Part shown: positions 18,259-26,684 of the stretch, in pieces
Numbering within the stretch: position 1 is the first letter of the stretch
Layout: every line of letters starts with the position of its first letter
Assembly: GCA_947488765.1 (NCBI GenBank)
Contig: CANLAE010000006.1
Location: forward strand, 62,001-126,000
DNA length: 64,000 nt
Origin: Chitinophagaceae bacterium
GTDB taxonomy: Bacteria > Bacteroidota > Bacteroidia > Chitinophagales > Chitinophagaceae
Direction: 5' to 3'
Translations under genes and position numbers: made by a program
Notes under the pieces: model-generated
Database searches by the model: none
Told to the model about the DNA's origin: nothing
Seen by the model: the letters and a program-made list of their open reading frames with translations, nothing else

Positions 18259-19779
18259 TTAAACATTTTTAATTTCGGCTAATAATTTTTGTAATGCAGC
18301 TTTTGCATCACCAAACAACATAGATGTTTTTGGTGCAAAGAACAAGTCATTTTCAATTCCTGCATATCCTGGCTTCATACTTCTTTTATTTACAATAATT
18401 GTTTTTGCATTTTCTACTTCTAATATTGGCATACCATAAATTGGAGAAGCAGGGTCATTTTTTGCAGCAGGATTTACCACATCATTTGCACCAAGTATCA
18501 ATACCACATCGGCAGTTTTAAATTCTTCATTGGCATCTTCCATTTCCAATAATTTATCATAACTCACATCAGCTTCTGCCAATAATACATTCATGTGCCC
18601 AGGCATACGACCTGCCACAGGATGTATCGCATATTTAACTTCAACTCCTTTTTCTTCTAATGTTTTTTCCAACTCATGACAAGTGTGTTGTGCTTGTGCA
18701 ACAGCCAACCCATAACCAGGTACAATCATCACTTTATTAGCATAAGCCATTACAGTAGCAGCATCGCTCAAAGAAATTTCTTTGTAATTGCCTTGTTCTT
18801 TTGCACCACCACCTGATTTTGCAGCACTTCCGAATGCGCCAAGTAATACATTTTGCAAACTTCTGTTCATTGCCTTACACATCAGTAAGGTTAACAATGT
18901 TCCGGCAGCTCCTACTAAAATACCTCCGGTTAGCATTACTTGGTTGCCATATAAAAAGCCTCCAAATGCTGCAGCCATTCCTGTAAATGAATTTAACAAT
19001 GAAATTACAACTGGCATATCTGCACCACCAATTGGCAATACAAACATCACACCGTATACCAATGCAAGTACTAAAATTCCGTAAAACAAATAAATCTGTA
19101 TCGGCTGTAAACCATGTGTGGCAATCGTTCCATCGGTTAAGGTAAACCCAATACCACCAACATCAGAACTGCTGATTGGTGTATGGTACACATACCAACT
19201 ACACAATCCTACCAATGCAAGTAACAATGCAAGATTTACATAAGTTTGTCCGTTGTAATTAAGGTCTTTTACTTTTCCATTTAATTTCCCCCATGCAATC
19301 ATGCTACCCGAAAAAGAAACAGAACCAATAACCATTCCTACTACAATAATCAACATGTGTAAATGATTGATGTTGCCAACGATTAACATAAAGCCTGGCA
19401 AACTTGAAACGCCTTCCCACACAAACGCATGATCTGTAATATGTTTAAACTCCATAATGCTGATGAGCATTGCACAAGCTCCGCCCATACCATTGAACAA
19501 ACTTACCATTTCGGGCATTGCAGTCATCTGTACTTTTTTGGCTACAATAAATCCAACAACAGTACCTAATAGCAATGCACCAAATATCCAACCATAGTTA
19601 TGTAGTTTTTGTCCATCTTCTTGGTACAAAAAAATTGTTCCAAAAATTGCAATTGTCATACCTACTGCTGCAACTAAATTCCCTTTACGTGCAGACTCGG
19701 GATGCGCCAACATTTTTAACCCAATAATAAAAGTTAATGAGCCAATTAAATAACAAAGGGTTAATAAATTCAATTCCAT
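18259..19779 (-). CDS. pntB: NAD(P) transhydrogenase subunit beta
   Basis: The 506-residue protein has about nine membrane helices followed by the soluble NADP(H)-binding domain III. The proton-channel helices include FNGMGGACAMLISIMEF and LNSFTGMAAAFGGFLYGN. The nucleotide domain shows MIVPGYGLAVAQAQH, the GYGLAVAQAQ fingerprint, and VLILGANDVVNPAA. It is some 40 residues longer than E. coli PntB because of an extended loop around TPISSSDVGGIGFTLTDG. With PntAA and PntAB it couples hydride transfer from NADH to NADP+ to proton entry, supplying NADPH. It is the last gene of the operon, with the terminator directly after. Confidence 0.96.
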   Translation of the reverse strand: MELNLLTLCYLIGSLTFIIGLKMLAHPESARKGNLVAAVGMTIAIFGTIFLYQEDGQKLHNYGWIFGALLLGTVVGFIVAKKVQMTAMPEMVSLFNGMGGACAMLISIMEFKHITDHAFVWEGVSSLPGFMLIVGNINHLHMLIIVVGMVIGSVSFSGSMIAWGKLNGKVKDLNYNGQTYVNLALLLALVGLCSWYVYHTPISSSDVGGIGFTLTDGTIATHGLQPIQIYLFYGILVLALVYGVMFVLPIGGADMPVVISLLNSFTGMAAAFGGFLYGNQVMLTGGILVGAAGTLLTLLMCKAMNRSLQNVLLGAFGSAAKSGGGAKEQGNYKEISLSDAATVMAYANKVMIVPGYGLAVAQAQHTCHELEKTLEEKGVEVKYAIHPVAGRMPGHMNVLLAEADVSYDKLLEMEDANEEFKTADVVLILGANDVVNPAAKNDPASPIYGMPILEVENAKTIIVNKRSMKPGYAGIENDLFFAPKTSMLFGDAKAALQKLLAEIKNV

Positions 19780-19822
19780 ATTTTAATTTTTTTCAGGATT
19801 CAAAAATTGAGTTGATCTTTTT

Positions 19823-20149
19823 TTATTTAGCAGAAGTACTTTTCTTTTTCTTAAACATTTCCAGCATTCTGTCGGTAACAACAAAACCACCCACTACGTT
19901 TAATGTGCCTAGTACTACAGCTAAAAACCCAATTACCAATGCCAGATAATTATTAGGCTCTACCCTTCCCATTACAATGATTGCACCAATAATCACCACG
20001 CCATGAATCGCATTTGCACCACTCATTAAGGGAGTATGCAACACGCTTGGCACTCTGCCAATTACTTCTATTCCCAAAAAAATAGAAAGTATAACGATGT
20101 ACACCATTTCTATATGTAACGTAAACCAGTCAAATAAACTTTGTACCAT
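19823..20149 (-). CDS. pntAB: NAD(P) transhydrogenase subunit alpha part 2
   Basis: This 108-residue, three- or four-helix protein (MVYIVILSIFLGIEVIGRVPSVLHTPLMSGANAIHGVVIIGAIIVMG) is the membrane half of the alpha subunit. In E. coli it is fused to the NAD-binding half; here the two are separate genes, as in Rhodospirillum and many Bacteroidota. LHTPLMSGANAIHG is the conserved family motif. It sits between pntAA (21 bp upstream) and pntB (43 bp downstream), consistent with one transcript. The basic C-terminus EMFKKKKSTSAK is probably cytoplasmic. Confidence 0.95.
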   Translation of the reverse strand: MVQSLFDWFTLHIEMVYIVILSIFLGIEVIGRVPSVLHTPLMSGANAIHGVVIIGAIIVMGRVEPNNYLALVIGFLAVVLGTLNVVGGFVVTDRMLEMFKKKKSTSAK

Positions 20150-20170
20150 AATATTTCTTTTAAATAAATT

Positions 20171-21292
20171 TTATAATAAACTATTCACTCTTTCGTTAAC
20201 TACATTTCCTGCATTGGTAATACAACAACCTTTCACCAAATCATCTTCAAAATTCAAATTCAAATTCCCTTCTTTATCTATGATTAGCTGTAAAAAGTTC
20301 AATACATTTTTACCATACATTTTACTTGCATCAAAAGGCATTGTACTTGGTAAATTGCTATCTCCAACAATCAATACACCTTTATCTGTTTTAAAATGTG
20401 CATTGTTTTTTGTCATTGGTGTATTACCTCCTGTAGCAGCAGCTAAGTCAATGATTACACTTCCGTTTTTCATACTATCCAACATAGGTTGGGTTATTAA
20501 AATCGGCGCTTGTCTGCCTGGTATTTGAGCTGTAGTAATAATTACATCACTCTTTGCAACTGATTCAGCAATTTTTGCCTGTTGCTTTTGTTTGTATTCT
20601 TCAGATTGTTCAACTGCATAACCGCCTGCTTTACTTGCATCGGCTGCACCTTCTACTTCAATAAATTTTGCAGCCAAACTTTGTACCTCTTCTTTTACTG
20701 CAGGCCTTGTATCAAATACTTCTACTACGGCGCCCAATCTTTTTGCAGTTGCAATTGCTTGTAATCCTGCAACACCAGCTCCTAATATCAAAACCTTTGC
20801 AGGAGCAATGCTACCGGCAGCTGTCATAAACATTGGAAAATAACGGGGTAATAAAGTAGAAGCCAATAACACTGCTTTGTAACCTGCAATGTTTGCCTGA
20901 CTGCTTAATACATCCATACTTTGAGCCCTTGTAGTTCTTGGAATCATATCCAAACTAAAAGTAGAAATATTTTTATCTGCCCAGTTTTTCACTTGCTGAA
21001 AATTGAACAGAGGTTGATAGACTCCTAACAAAACAGTTCCTTCTTTTACCTGTTGCATATCAGCATCGGTAAGTGGGTTAATGCTAAGTACCAAATTGCT
21101 TTGTAACACTTCGGCTCTGCTTGCAATCGTTGCACCCTTGGAAGTATAGGCATCATTAAATGCGCTTGCATTATTACCTGCATTTGCTTCAACAACTACT
21201 TGTACATTTTTTTTTATTAAAACTTCTACTTGTTCGGGTAAAAGCGATACCCGGTTTTCACCTTGAGGTTCTTGTAATATTCCTGCAATCAT
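20171..21292 (-). CDS. pntAA: NAD(P) transhydrogenase subunit alpha part 1
   Basis: The first 14 residues of the track ORF are dropped; MIAGILQEPQGENRVSLLPEQ at 21292 matches the usual start, giving 373 residues. This is the soluble NAD(H)-binding domain I, related to alanine dehydrogenase. It shows NRVSLLP near the N-terminus, RAQSMDVLSSQANIAGYKAV, the Rossmann loop LILGAGVAGLQAIATAKRLGAVVEVFDTRP, and IITTAQIPGRQAPILI. It is the first gene of the pntAA-pntAB-pntB set and works with PntB to regenerate NADPH. Confidence 0.96.
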   Translation of the reverse strand: MIAGILQEPQGENRVSLLPEQVEVLIKKNVQVVVEANAGNNASAFNDAYTSKGATIASRAEVLQSNLVLSINPLTDADMQQVKEGTVLLGVYQPLFNFQQVKNWADKNISTFSLDMIPRTTRAQSMDVLSSQANIAGYKAVLLASTLLPRYFPMFMTAAGSIAPAKVLILGAGVAGLQAIATAKRLGAVVEVFDTRPAVKEEVQSLAAKFIEVEGAADASKAGGYAVEQSEEYKQKQQAKIAESVAKSDVIITTAQIPGRQAPILITQPMLDSMKNGSVIIDLAAATGGNTPMTKNNAHFKTDKGVLIVGDSNLPSTMPFDASKMYGKNVLNFLQLIIDKEGNLNLNFEDDLVKGCCITNAGNVVNERVNSLL

Positions 21293-21477
21293 GCGCTGGT
21301 TAATTTGGTCGCAAAAATATTGATTTAATTGCAAAGAAGGAAGATAAATACGAAATCATTTCCGAGGGAATGCTTACAGAATAAAGATCATAATTGATTT
21401 GGATGTCAATATTAAATTATTGTATCCTTCAACTTCATCATAATTACTCATTTAAATTGCAGTAAAATCAACACAAT

Positions 21478-21978
21478 ATGGCAATCATTAAATTGCATTG
21501 TTTGAAAACAACAGATGAAAATGGCAAAAATATTTTTGAACTTTGTAAAAATGATGAGTCAATTTTACGAATAACTTTTAATCCCAAAAAACAAACAGCA
21601 AAAATCAATTGCTTTGATACAAGAAGAAAATTTAAAATTGATAAGGAAGGGTTTTTAAGTAATAAAACAATTTTAAAAAATGAATACGGAGTAAAAATCG
21701 GGCAGCTTAAATACGAGAACTGGAATAAAATTGAGGGTTCAATTGAATTGAACGGGGAGCGATATTACTATTCAAATAAAATACAAACAGAACTGATTTT
21801 TCGAAAAAATAAAAGTAAAGAACCAGTTTTAATTTGTGAGCTGAAACCCAATCATATCAATAAGTTTGAACATTACAGCAATTTAAATGAGGCAACGGAT
21901 TACACTTATTTATTAATGGCATTGGGTTGGTTTTTATTAGTGCCAGCTGCTAAAGAAAAGATTTTAGCTACGCATTAA
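21478..21978 (+). CDS. Hypothetical protein, beta-rich, 166 aa
   Basis: No family is recognised. The ORF starts MAIIKLHCLKTTDENGKNIFELC and alternates charged and aromatic residues in a way that suggests repeated beta strands (FKIDKEGFLSNKTILKNEYGVKIGQLKYENW). A final hydrophobic patch (YTYLLMALGWFLLVPAAKEKI) may be a C-terminal helix or membrane anchor. The pattern is loosely like LURP-one or tubby-like scaffolds, but that is only a guess. There is no signal peptide. It stands alone between the pnt operon and the RRM gene. Its composition matches its neighbours, so no transfer is suggested. Confidence 0.6.
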   Translation: MAIIKLHCLKTTDENGKNIFELCKNDESILRITFNPKKQTAKINCFDTRRKFKIDKEGFLSNKTILKNEYGVKIGQLKYENWNKIEGSIELNGERYYYSNKIQTELIFRKNKSKEPVLICELKPNHINKFEHYSNLNEATDYTYLLMALGWFLLVPAAKEKILATH

Positions 21979-22048
21979 ACAGTATTGAAAAAAAGTTGCA
22001 CTAAAACACCCAAACAATAATTTAACATAATCAGAACTTATATCACCT

Positions 22049-22187
22049 TATCTTCGCAAAGTTAATTTGAGTTTCTCAGCATTTTGTAATTGAACGATAT
22101 TTTCTGCTACGCATTTTTCAGCTAATAGTTAGTCTTCTTTACTCAGGCTTTTTTCTCAAGCATTTTTTATTTAATTATTTTTTTAAG
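22049..22187 (+). promoter_or_regulatory. Putative promoter and long leader of the RRM protein gene
   Basis: TATCTTCG at 22049-22056 resembles the TAnnTTTG -7 box with one mismatch. If used, the transcript has about 125 bases of untranslated leader before ATG 22188, much longer than other genes here. The leader is T-rich with several short runs (CTTTTTTCTC, ATTTTTTATT). Long leaders are known on cold-responsive RNA-binding protein genes in other bacteria; regulation here is an inference. Confidence 0.4.
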
Positions 22188-22493
22188 ATGAACATTTATG
22201 TTTCAAACTTAAGTTTCAACGTTCAAGACGATGACTTAAGAGGTTTTTTTGAAGGCTACGGAGAAGTAGCTAGTGCTAAAATTATTACAGACAAATTTAC
22301 AAACAAAAGCCGCGGCTTTGGATTTGTAGAAATGCCTAATGATGCAGAAGCTGCAAAAGCTATTGCAGAATTAAACGGTGGAATGGTGGAAGGTAGAACG
22401 ATCAGTGTAACTGAAGCTAGACCTCGTGAAGAAAGACCAAGAACGGATAACAAACGTTCCTTTAACAACAATAACAACAGCAATCGTTGGTAA
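22188..22493 (+). CDS. Single-RRM RNA-binding protein
   Basis: The 101-residue protein is one RNA recognition motif. RNP2 is MNIYVSNLSF at the very start and RNP1 is SRGFGFVEM at about residues 42-50; the rest of the beta-alpha-beta-beta-alpha-beta fold follows through GGMVEGRTISVTEAR. The tail (RPREERPRTDNKRSFNNNNNSNRW) is Arg/Asn-rich and disordered, as in glycine- or asparagine-tailed bacterial Rbp proteins. These bind single-stranded RNA and act as post-transcriptional regulators or cold-induced chaperones. The gene is monocistronic with its own terminator and possibly a long leader. Confidence 0.93.
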   Translation: MNIYVSNLSFNVQDDDLRGFFEGYGEVASAKIITDKFTNKSRGFGFVEMPNDAEAAKAIAELNGGMVEGRTISVTEARPREERPRTDNKRSFNNNNNSNRW

Positions 22494-22512
22494 TAGTATT
22501 GTTTTAGTATTG

Positions 22513-22546
22513 AAAAAGCAGCCCCTCTTGGAGGCTGCTTTTTTTA
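22513..22546 (+). terminator. Intrinsic terminator of the RRM gene
   Basis: AAAAAGCAGCC pairs with GGCTGCTTTTT and is followed by further T, 20 bp past the RRM stop. The A tract on the other side lets it also serve the convergent DsbA-like gene. Confidence 0.93.
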
Positions 22547-22566
22547 TGTAGTAATTTGTATAAAAA

Positions 22567-23130
22567 TTATTTAGAAGCACTTTTTGAAGGCTTTACTTTT
22601 TTCAAAGCAGCTTCAATTTCTTTGCTTAAATTCTCGACTGTGGGTTTTGCAGTAACCATTACACCATTTACAAAAAATGCAGGAATTTCTGTAACCCCCA
22701 TTTTCTTGCCGTAAGCAATATCATCATGTACATTTTGCCCATAAGTGCTGTTTACCAACTCTTCCAACATTTGTTTGCGATTCACCCCAGCATCTTTGGC
22801 ATGTAACTTTAATGTTGTAGTTCCTAAGTTTCTTCTGTTTGCAAATAATGCATTGTGCATTTCCCAAAACTTACCATCTTGTGCTGCTGAAATTGCAGCT
22901 TCAGCTGCTTTCTGACTGCGCTGATGAATTTTAGTTAATGGAAAATGTCTAAAATTGAATTTAATTTTACCCTTGTAATTATCCAATATTTTTTTTACAA
23001 CTTCATTTACTTTAGCACATTCTTCGTTTTCATATTCTCCAAACTGCATCAATGTTACAGGTGCTTTTGGATCACCTGTAAAAACATCTTTAGTTTCAAT
23101 TACTTCAATTACTTCTTTATTAAATGCCAT
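22567..23130 (-). CDS. DsbA-like thioredoxin-fold protein with one active-site cysteine
   Basis: The 187 residues match the DsbA/Thioredoxin_4 family: DPKAPVTLMQFGEYENEECAKV, an inserted helical domain with FRHFPLTKIHQRSQKAAEAAISAAQDGKFWEMHNALF, and the cis-Pro region EIPAFFVNG. Where related proteins have YxCPxC, this one has YENEEC, so the first (nucleophilic) cysteine is replaced by Asn and only the second remains. There is no other cysteine and no signal peptide, so it is probably cytoplasmic and cannot do normal CxxC disulfide exchange. It might act as a monothiol or glutathione-dependent enzyme or have lost redox function. The Lys/Ser tail KKVKPSKSASK is unremarkable. Confidence 0.85.
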   Translation of the reverse strand: MAFNKEVIEVIETKDVFTGDPKAPVTLMQFGEYENEECAKVNEVVKKILDNYKGKIKFNFRHFPLTKIHQRSQKAAEAAISAAQDGKFWEMHNALFANRRNLGTTTLKLHAKDAGVNRKQMLEELVNSTYGQNVHDDIAYGKKMGVTEIPAFFVNGVMVTAKPTVENLSKEIEAALKKVKPSKSASK

Positions 23131-23328
23131 ACAATTATTTCTTTTAATAATAATAAAGTTAATTTACCAATCAAATTGACCTTATCATTTTGTTTGAAGC
23201 AAACATAAGGGATTTTTAATCTTGATATCAATAAACTGTACTTATGGTAAATACAAGTTTAAAATATTGGTAACACCTTAACAAACCAGCCTACTTTTTA
23301 TCTTAATATTGATTGTATTCTTAATTTA

Positions 23329-24918
23329 CTACTTTACTTCTAAAATTCCAATTACATCTTTAGCAGCCGAAAATAAACCTCCATTTTTTTGTGCATATAA
23401 TCCAATTCTATTTTTACCAATTACCGGACATTCTCTGATACATACAGTAAGTTTGGTATCCGTATGATCAAATATGGCATCTCTTGTAAAATTACCTTTA
23501 GAATCAATTACTGTTTTTACCAACACACATTTGCTGAATTTGGATAGAGTTTCGGGTTTTCTACTCAAATCTCTATCAATATTGTCTTTATCATCATTGT
23601 AAAACAACAACAATTTATCTTTATATGGTAGCACTTGAAAATTACTGTAAATTCTGATATTTGTAGAAGTTTGCATTTTAGGTATTCTTGCTAAAACTGT
23701 AGAATTATTAGGCTTAATAGATACATCTATAATATCTCCATAATTGTAAACCCAATAGCCCGACACATAAACATTGCCTGAATAATGCCCTTGTAGATAA
23801 TATTCATTGGTATATTCTAGAATATAATCTTTACTTCCATCTTCCCTATCTACAACATTAACCAATCTGAAGCTTGAGCTTATCCCTGGATCTTTTTCTT
23901 TATCACTACCTTGTTTATCAACTGCAATCATTTCTAAAAACGCAGATGGGAAAGCATCCATCTTTTTGTTGGTAACTACTTTTGTTTCTTTATTAATAGT
24001 GGTAATAAAATAGCCTGTAACATATCCGTTATATTTATCCTTATATAACCCAAATAAAGTTAAGTCATTATTATTGTCGCTTGTAAGTTGTAATGACTGA
24101 ATAAATTTGTTGTTTAATCCCAACACAAACTCTATCGGAGTTTTCACATCTTTTTCATAAATCAATAATTTTGTTGTATTGGCAGGAACTCTTTCGCCTT
24201 CTTTTTTTACGGTTTCTTTTGAAACTTCCTGGTCATAATGTTTCAACAAAACACCCACTTTGCCATTATTTAATACCATTTGGTCTGTAATGTTAACAAA
24301 CTTATCCTTGTATGGTAATTCTACCGTATTATCCCATAATTTATTCATGCCGTTATCATAAACAGCCATATAGTATTTTTCATTGTCTTTTTTAGAATAA
24401 GGAGATGCCCCAAACATTAAAATTTTTGAAGAATCTTTTGAAAATTCATATCCAACAACAGATTGAGACGTTTTATTTACCGCATCAAATGAGCCCAAAT
24501 TCTTTGGTTTCCCTACAGGATTCAAAGAAACAATATCTAAAGGTTGACAATAAAAACTAGTAGACTTTGTATCCTTTACATATTGACTAGTGAAAATGTA
24601 TAAATTATCTTTTATACTCATTAAATTATTAAAGCTGATGCCGTCTTCATTTACTTCATATCTTTTTACGGCTTGTTCGTTTAACTTATCTGTGTATCTT
24701 GAAATGATAGGTGTCGTAGTTCTTTTACCACCAAACAATCCTCCACCACTATACTCGAAACACAATTTAATCATGTCTGTTCCTTTGCCACTCACAAAAG
24801 AATTATAGGAAAGTTCCACTTTACTTTCCTCGCCCCACTTCAAAGTAACTTGTTGTGCGTGTGAAAAGGATAAGATCCCTAAAAAGAGAACTACTGAATA
24901 AAGAAATTTATTTTTCAT
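23329..24918 (-). CDS. Exported hypothetical protein, 529 aa
   Basis: Start is set at ATG 24918, where a signal peptide begins (MKNKFLYSVVLFLGILSFSHAQ); the track ORF starts 14 codons earlier. No domain is recognised. The mature part is rich in Lys, Asp and Tyr with repeated strand-turn patterns such as LYIFTSQYVKDTKS, KILMFGASPYSKKDNEKYYMAVYDN and KDKLLLFYNDDKDNIDRD, which would suit a beta-propeller-like fold. There is no lipobox and no T9SS sorting domain that I can identify. It is divergent from the broken outer-membrane protein gene, 51 bp away, so the two may share a control region. Confidence 0.7.
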   Translation of the reverse strand: MKNKFLYSVVLFLGILSFSHAQQVTLKWGEESKVELSYNSFVSGKGTDMIKLCFEYSGGGLFGGKRTTTPIISRYTDKLNEQAVKRYEVNEDGISFNNLMSIKDNLYIFTSQYVKDTKSTSFYCQPLDIVSLNPVGKPKNLGSFDAVNKTSQSVVGYEFSKDSSKILMFGASPYSKKDNEKYYMAVYDNGMNKLWDNTVELPYKDKFVNITDQMVLNNGKVGVLLKHYDQEVSKETVKKEGERVPANTTKLLIYEKDVKTPIEFVLGLNNKFIQSLQLTSDNNNDLTLFGLYKDKYNGYVTGYFITTINKETKVVTNKKMDAFPSAFLEMIAVDKQGSDKEKDPGISSSFRLVNVVDREDGSKDYILEYTNEYYLQGHYSGNVYVSGYWVYNYGDIIDVSIKPNNSTVLARIPKMQTSTNIRIYSNFQVLPYKDKLLLFYNDDKDNIDRDLSRKPETLSKFSKCVLVKTVIDSKGNFTRDAIFDHTDTKLTVCIRECPVIGKNRIGLYAQKNGGLFSAAKDVIGILEVK

Positions 24919-24969
24919 AAAAAATTTTTGGAATAGTATTAAAACTATTTTCGTCACCAAAATAATATT

Positions 24970-25749
24970 ATGAATACACCAAACAAGTTTTTATTAATTA
25001 TTGTATTTTTTATTGGTACAATTTTTAACACTACAGCACAATCAAAAAAAGCGGCCAAAGACAGCACAACAGTTATCATATTTAACAGCCCTTCTGGAAG
25101 CTCAAACAAAAAAAAGAAAACTGGTGAGGACAACATTATTAAAATTGCACCACTAGGTTTAATCAGTGGAACTTTTCCGGTTTTCTATGAAAGAAGACTT
25201 ACTGATTTCTTGGGTCTGTAAGTAGGGTTTGGTATCACAAGCAAGAACTATGTAAGAGCCGGTCTTCAACAGGATTTTAATGACACAAAAATTATTTATG
25301 CCCCAAATACAATTACAGATGATGTTTCAGAAGGAATTTATGGATTTGATTATCGTACTGTAAAAACAGGAACCATGTTTACGATACAGCCTCGTTTTTA
25401 CTTTGATAGCGAAGGTTTAGATGGGAGCTTCTTGGGTTTATCATTTGATAATTATACCTATAATTTTGAAATTCCTGGAATAGTTGGTAATTCTAGTTCA
25501 TATTCTCAAAAAGGTTCAATTAAATCTGAAAACGAAAAAATTTCTGATTTTATGGTACATTTTGGCTACCAAAATATTTATGACAGATTAACTTTAGAGT
25601 GGAGCACTGCGGTAGGTATTAGAAATGTTACTGGAACAAAATACGCTGCAGGTTTTGGTACAACTGGAGCTTTAATTGAAGGCACAGGCACTTACAAACA
25701 AAACTTATTAAATTTCAATATTGGTTTGAAAGTTGGCTACCACTTTTAA
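24970..25749 (+). pseudogene. Outer-membrane protein gene interrupted by one in-frame TAA
   Basis: The track lists two ORFs (24970-25221 and 25375-25749), but they are in the same frame: 405 bases separate the two ATGs. Reading through the TAA at 25219-25221 gives a continuous 259-residue protein: signal peptide MNTPNKFLLIIVFFIGTIFNTTAQ, a Lys-rich linker, then barrel-like strands (GLISGTFPVFYERRLTDFLGL-stop-VGFGITSKNYVRAGLQQDF ... FNIGLKVGYHF) ending in the aromatic residue typical of outer-membrane barrels. The stop could be a single CAA-to-TAA change (Gln). No frameshift or other stop is present, so decay is very recent, or this is a sequencing error or readthrough. Function unknown. Confidence 0.85.
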
Positions 25750-25772
25750 ATTTTAGATAACTAATTATATTT

Positions 25773-25827
25773 CAGCTCCATTGTTTATGCTTTTTTTAGC
25801 ACATAAACAATGGAGCTGCTTTTTTTT
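25773..25827 (+). terminator. Intrinsic terminator overlapping the methyltransferase 3' end
   Basis: CAGCTCCATTGTTTATG pairs perfectly with CATAAACAATGGAGCTG (17 bp) and is followed by eight T on the plus strand. It terminates the broken outer-membrane protein gene, yet its loop and right arm encode the last residues of the opposing methyltransferase. Confidence 0.9.
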
Positions 25828-26684
25828 GCATTCATTAAAGATTGTAATGTTGTTATTGCACCGATAAAAAAAGCTTTTAGCAAATTGTTTTTTCCGTTTT
25901 TGTATTGCTCGCTCAACATTGCCACATAAAAACTATCAAACCACATTGGCTTGAAAGCCTTTACAGCAAAGCCTTTGGCAGCAGCCAACAACTCCATACT
26001 TTTAGGTGAAAAGTGATACAAATGTCTTGGCACATCGTACGCAGCCCAATATTGCTGATAGCTTTTTGCGTCATAACAAGTGTAATTAGGAACAGCAATA
26101 AAAACAGTGCCATTCTGTTTTAATATGCCGCTGAATTTTTCTAAGTACCCATGCAAATCATGTACATGTTCCAACACATGCCACATGGTAATCGCATCAA
26201 ATTGATTCGATGGCAAATCATAAATATTTTCAGAAGATTGTAATTGCAATTGGTATTTATTCAACGCAATTTTTCTTGCATTTTCATCGGGTTCTAAAGC
26301 GGTAATTTTCCAACCTGCAAGTTGCATCGTATGCGCAAATGCACCCGTGCCTGCGCCAATATCCAATAAACTTCCTTTCTGCAATCCTGTAAATTTTTGT
26401 ATTAAACTGCACTTGCCTTTTAATGTATATCGTCTAACAACATGGTACAACCGATTCACCAAACCTTCCTGCGTATCGGAATGAGAAACATACGCATCAG
26501 ATTGATAGTAAGGTGCTATTGCTGCTGCATTTGGAACATCTTGCGTAAACCGAAAACTACACGTACCACACTCCCACACGGCAAATATTTCATTGCTTAC
26601 GGTATAATCTTTTGCTGTTAAAACTTCTTTGATTGAAGTGCTTTTACAAGCAGGGCAACTGTTATAATGTATGTGTGTTTCCAT
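25785..26684 (-). CDS. SAM-dependent methyltransferase with N-terminal zinc-ribbon
   Basis: ATG 26684 is chosen over the TTG start of the track, giving 299 residues. The N-terminus has two CxxC pairs (CPAC at about 10, CGTC at about 39), a small zinc-binding unit seen in methyltransferases near sugar and lipid modification genes. The class I fold follows: SLLDIGAGTGAFAHTMQ (motif I), ITALEPDENARKIA, FDAITMWHVLEHVHD and GTVFIAVPNYTCYD. VPRHLYHFSPKSMELL is a signature of this subgroup. The substrate is unknown; a sugar or a lipid-linked intermediate is plausible. The gene stands alone, and a terminator for the opposite strand overlaps its 3' end. Confidence 0.85.
   Translation of the reverse strand: METHIHYNSCPACKSTSIKEVLTAKDYTVSNEIFAVWECGTCSFRFTQDVPNAAAIAPYYQSDAYVSHSDTQEGLVNRLYHVVRRYTLKGKCSLIQKFTGLQKGSLLDIGAGTGAFAHTMQLAGWKITALEPDENARKIALNKYQLQLQSSENIYDLPSNQFDAITMWHVLEHVHDLHGYLEKFSGILKQNGTVFIAVPNYTCYDAKSYQQYWAAYDVPRHLYHFSPKSMELLAAAKGFAVKAFKPMWFDSFYVAMLSEQYKNGKNNLLKAFFIGAITTLQSLMNAKKSSSIVYVLKKA

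Noticed and set aside
25375-25749. Independent 124-aa gene as listed in the ORF track
   Set aside because: It is in frame with the signal-peptide ORF upstream, and sense codons run between the stop at 25221 and this ATG; it is the second half of one broken gene.
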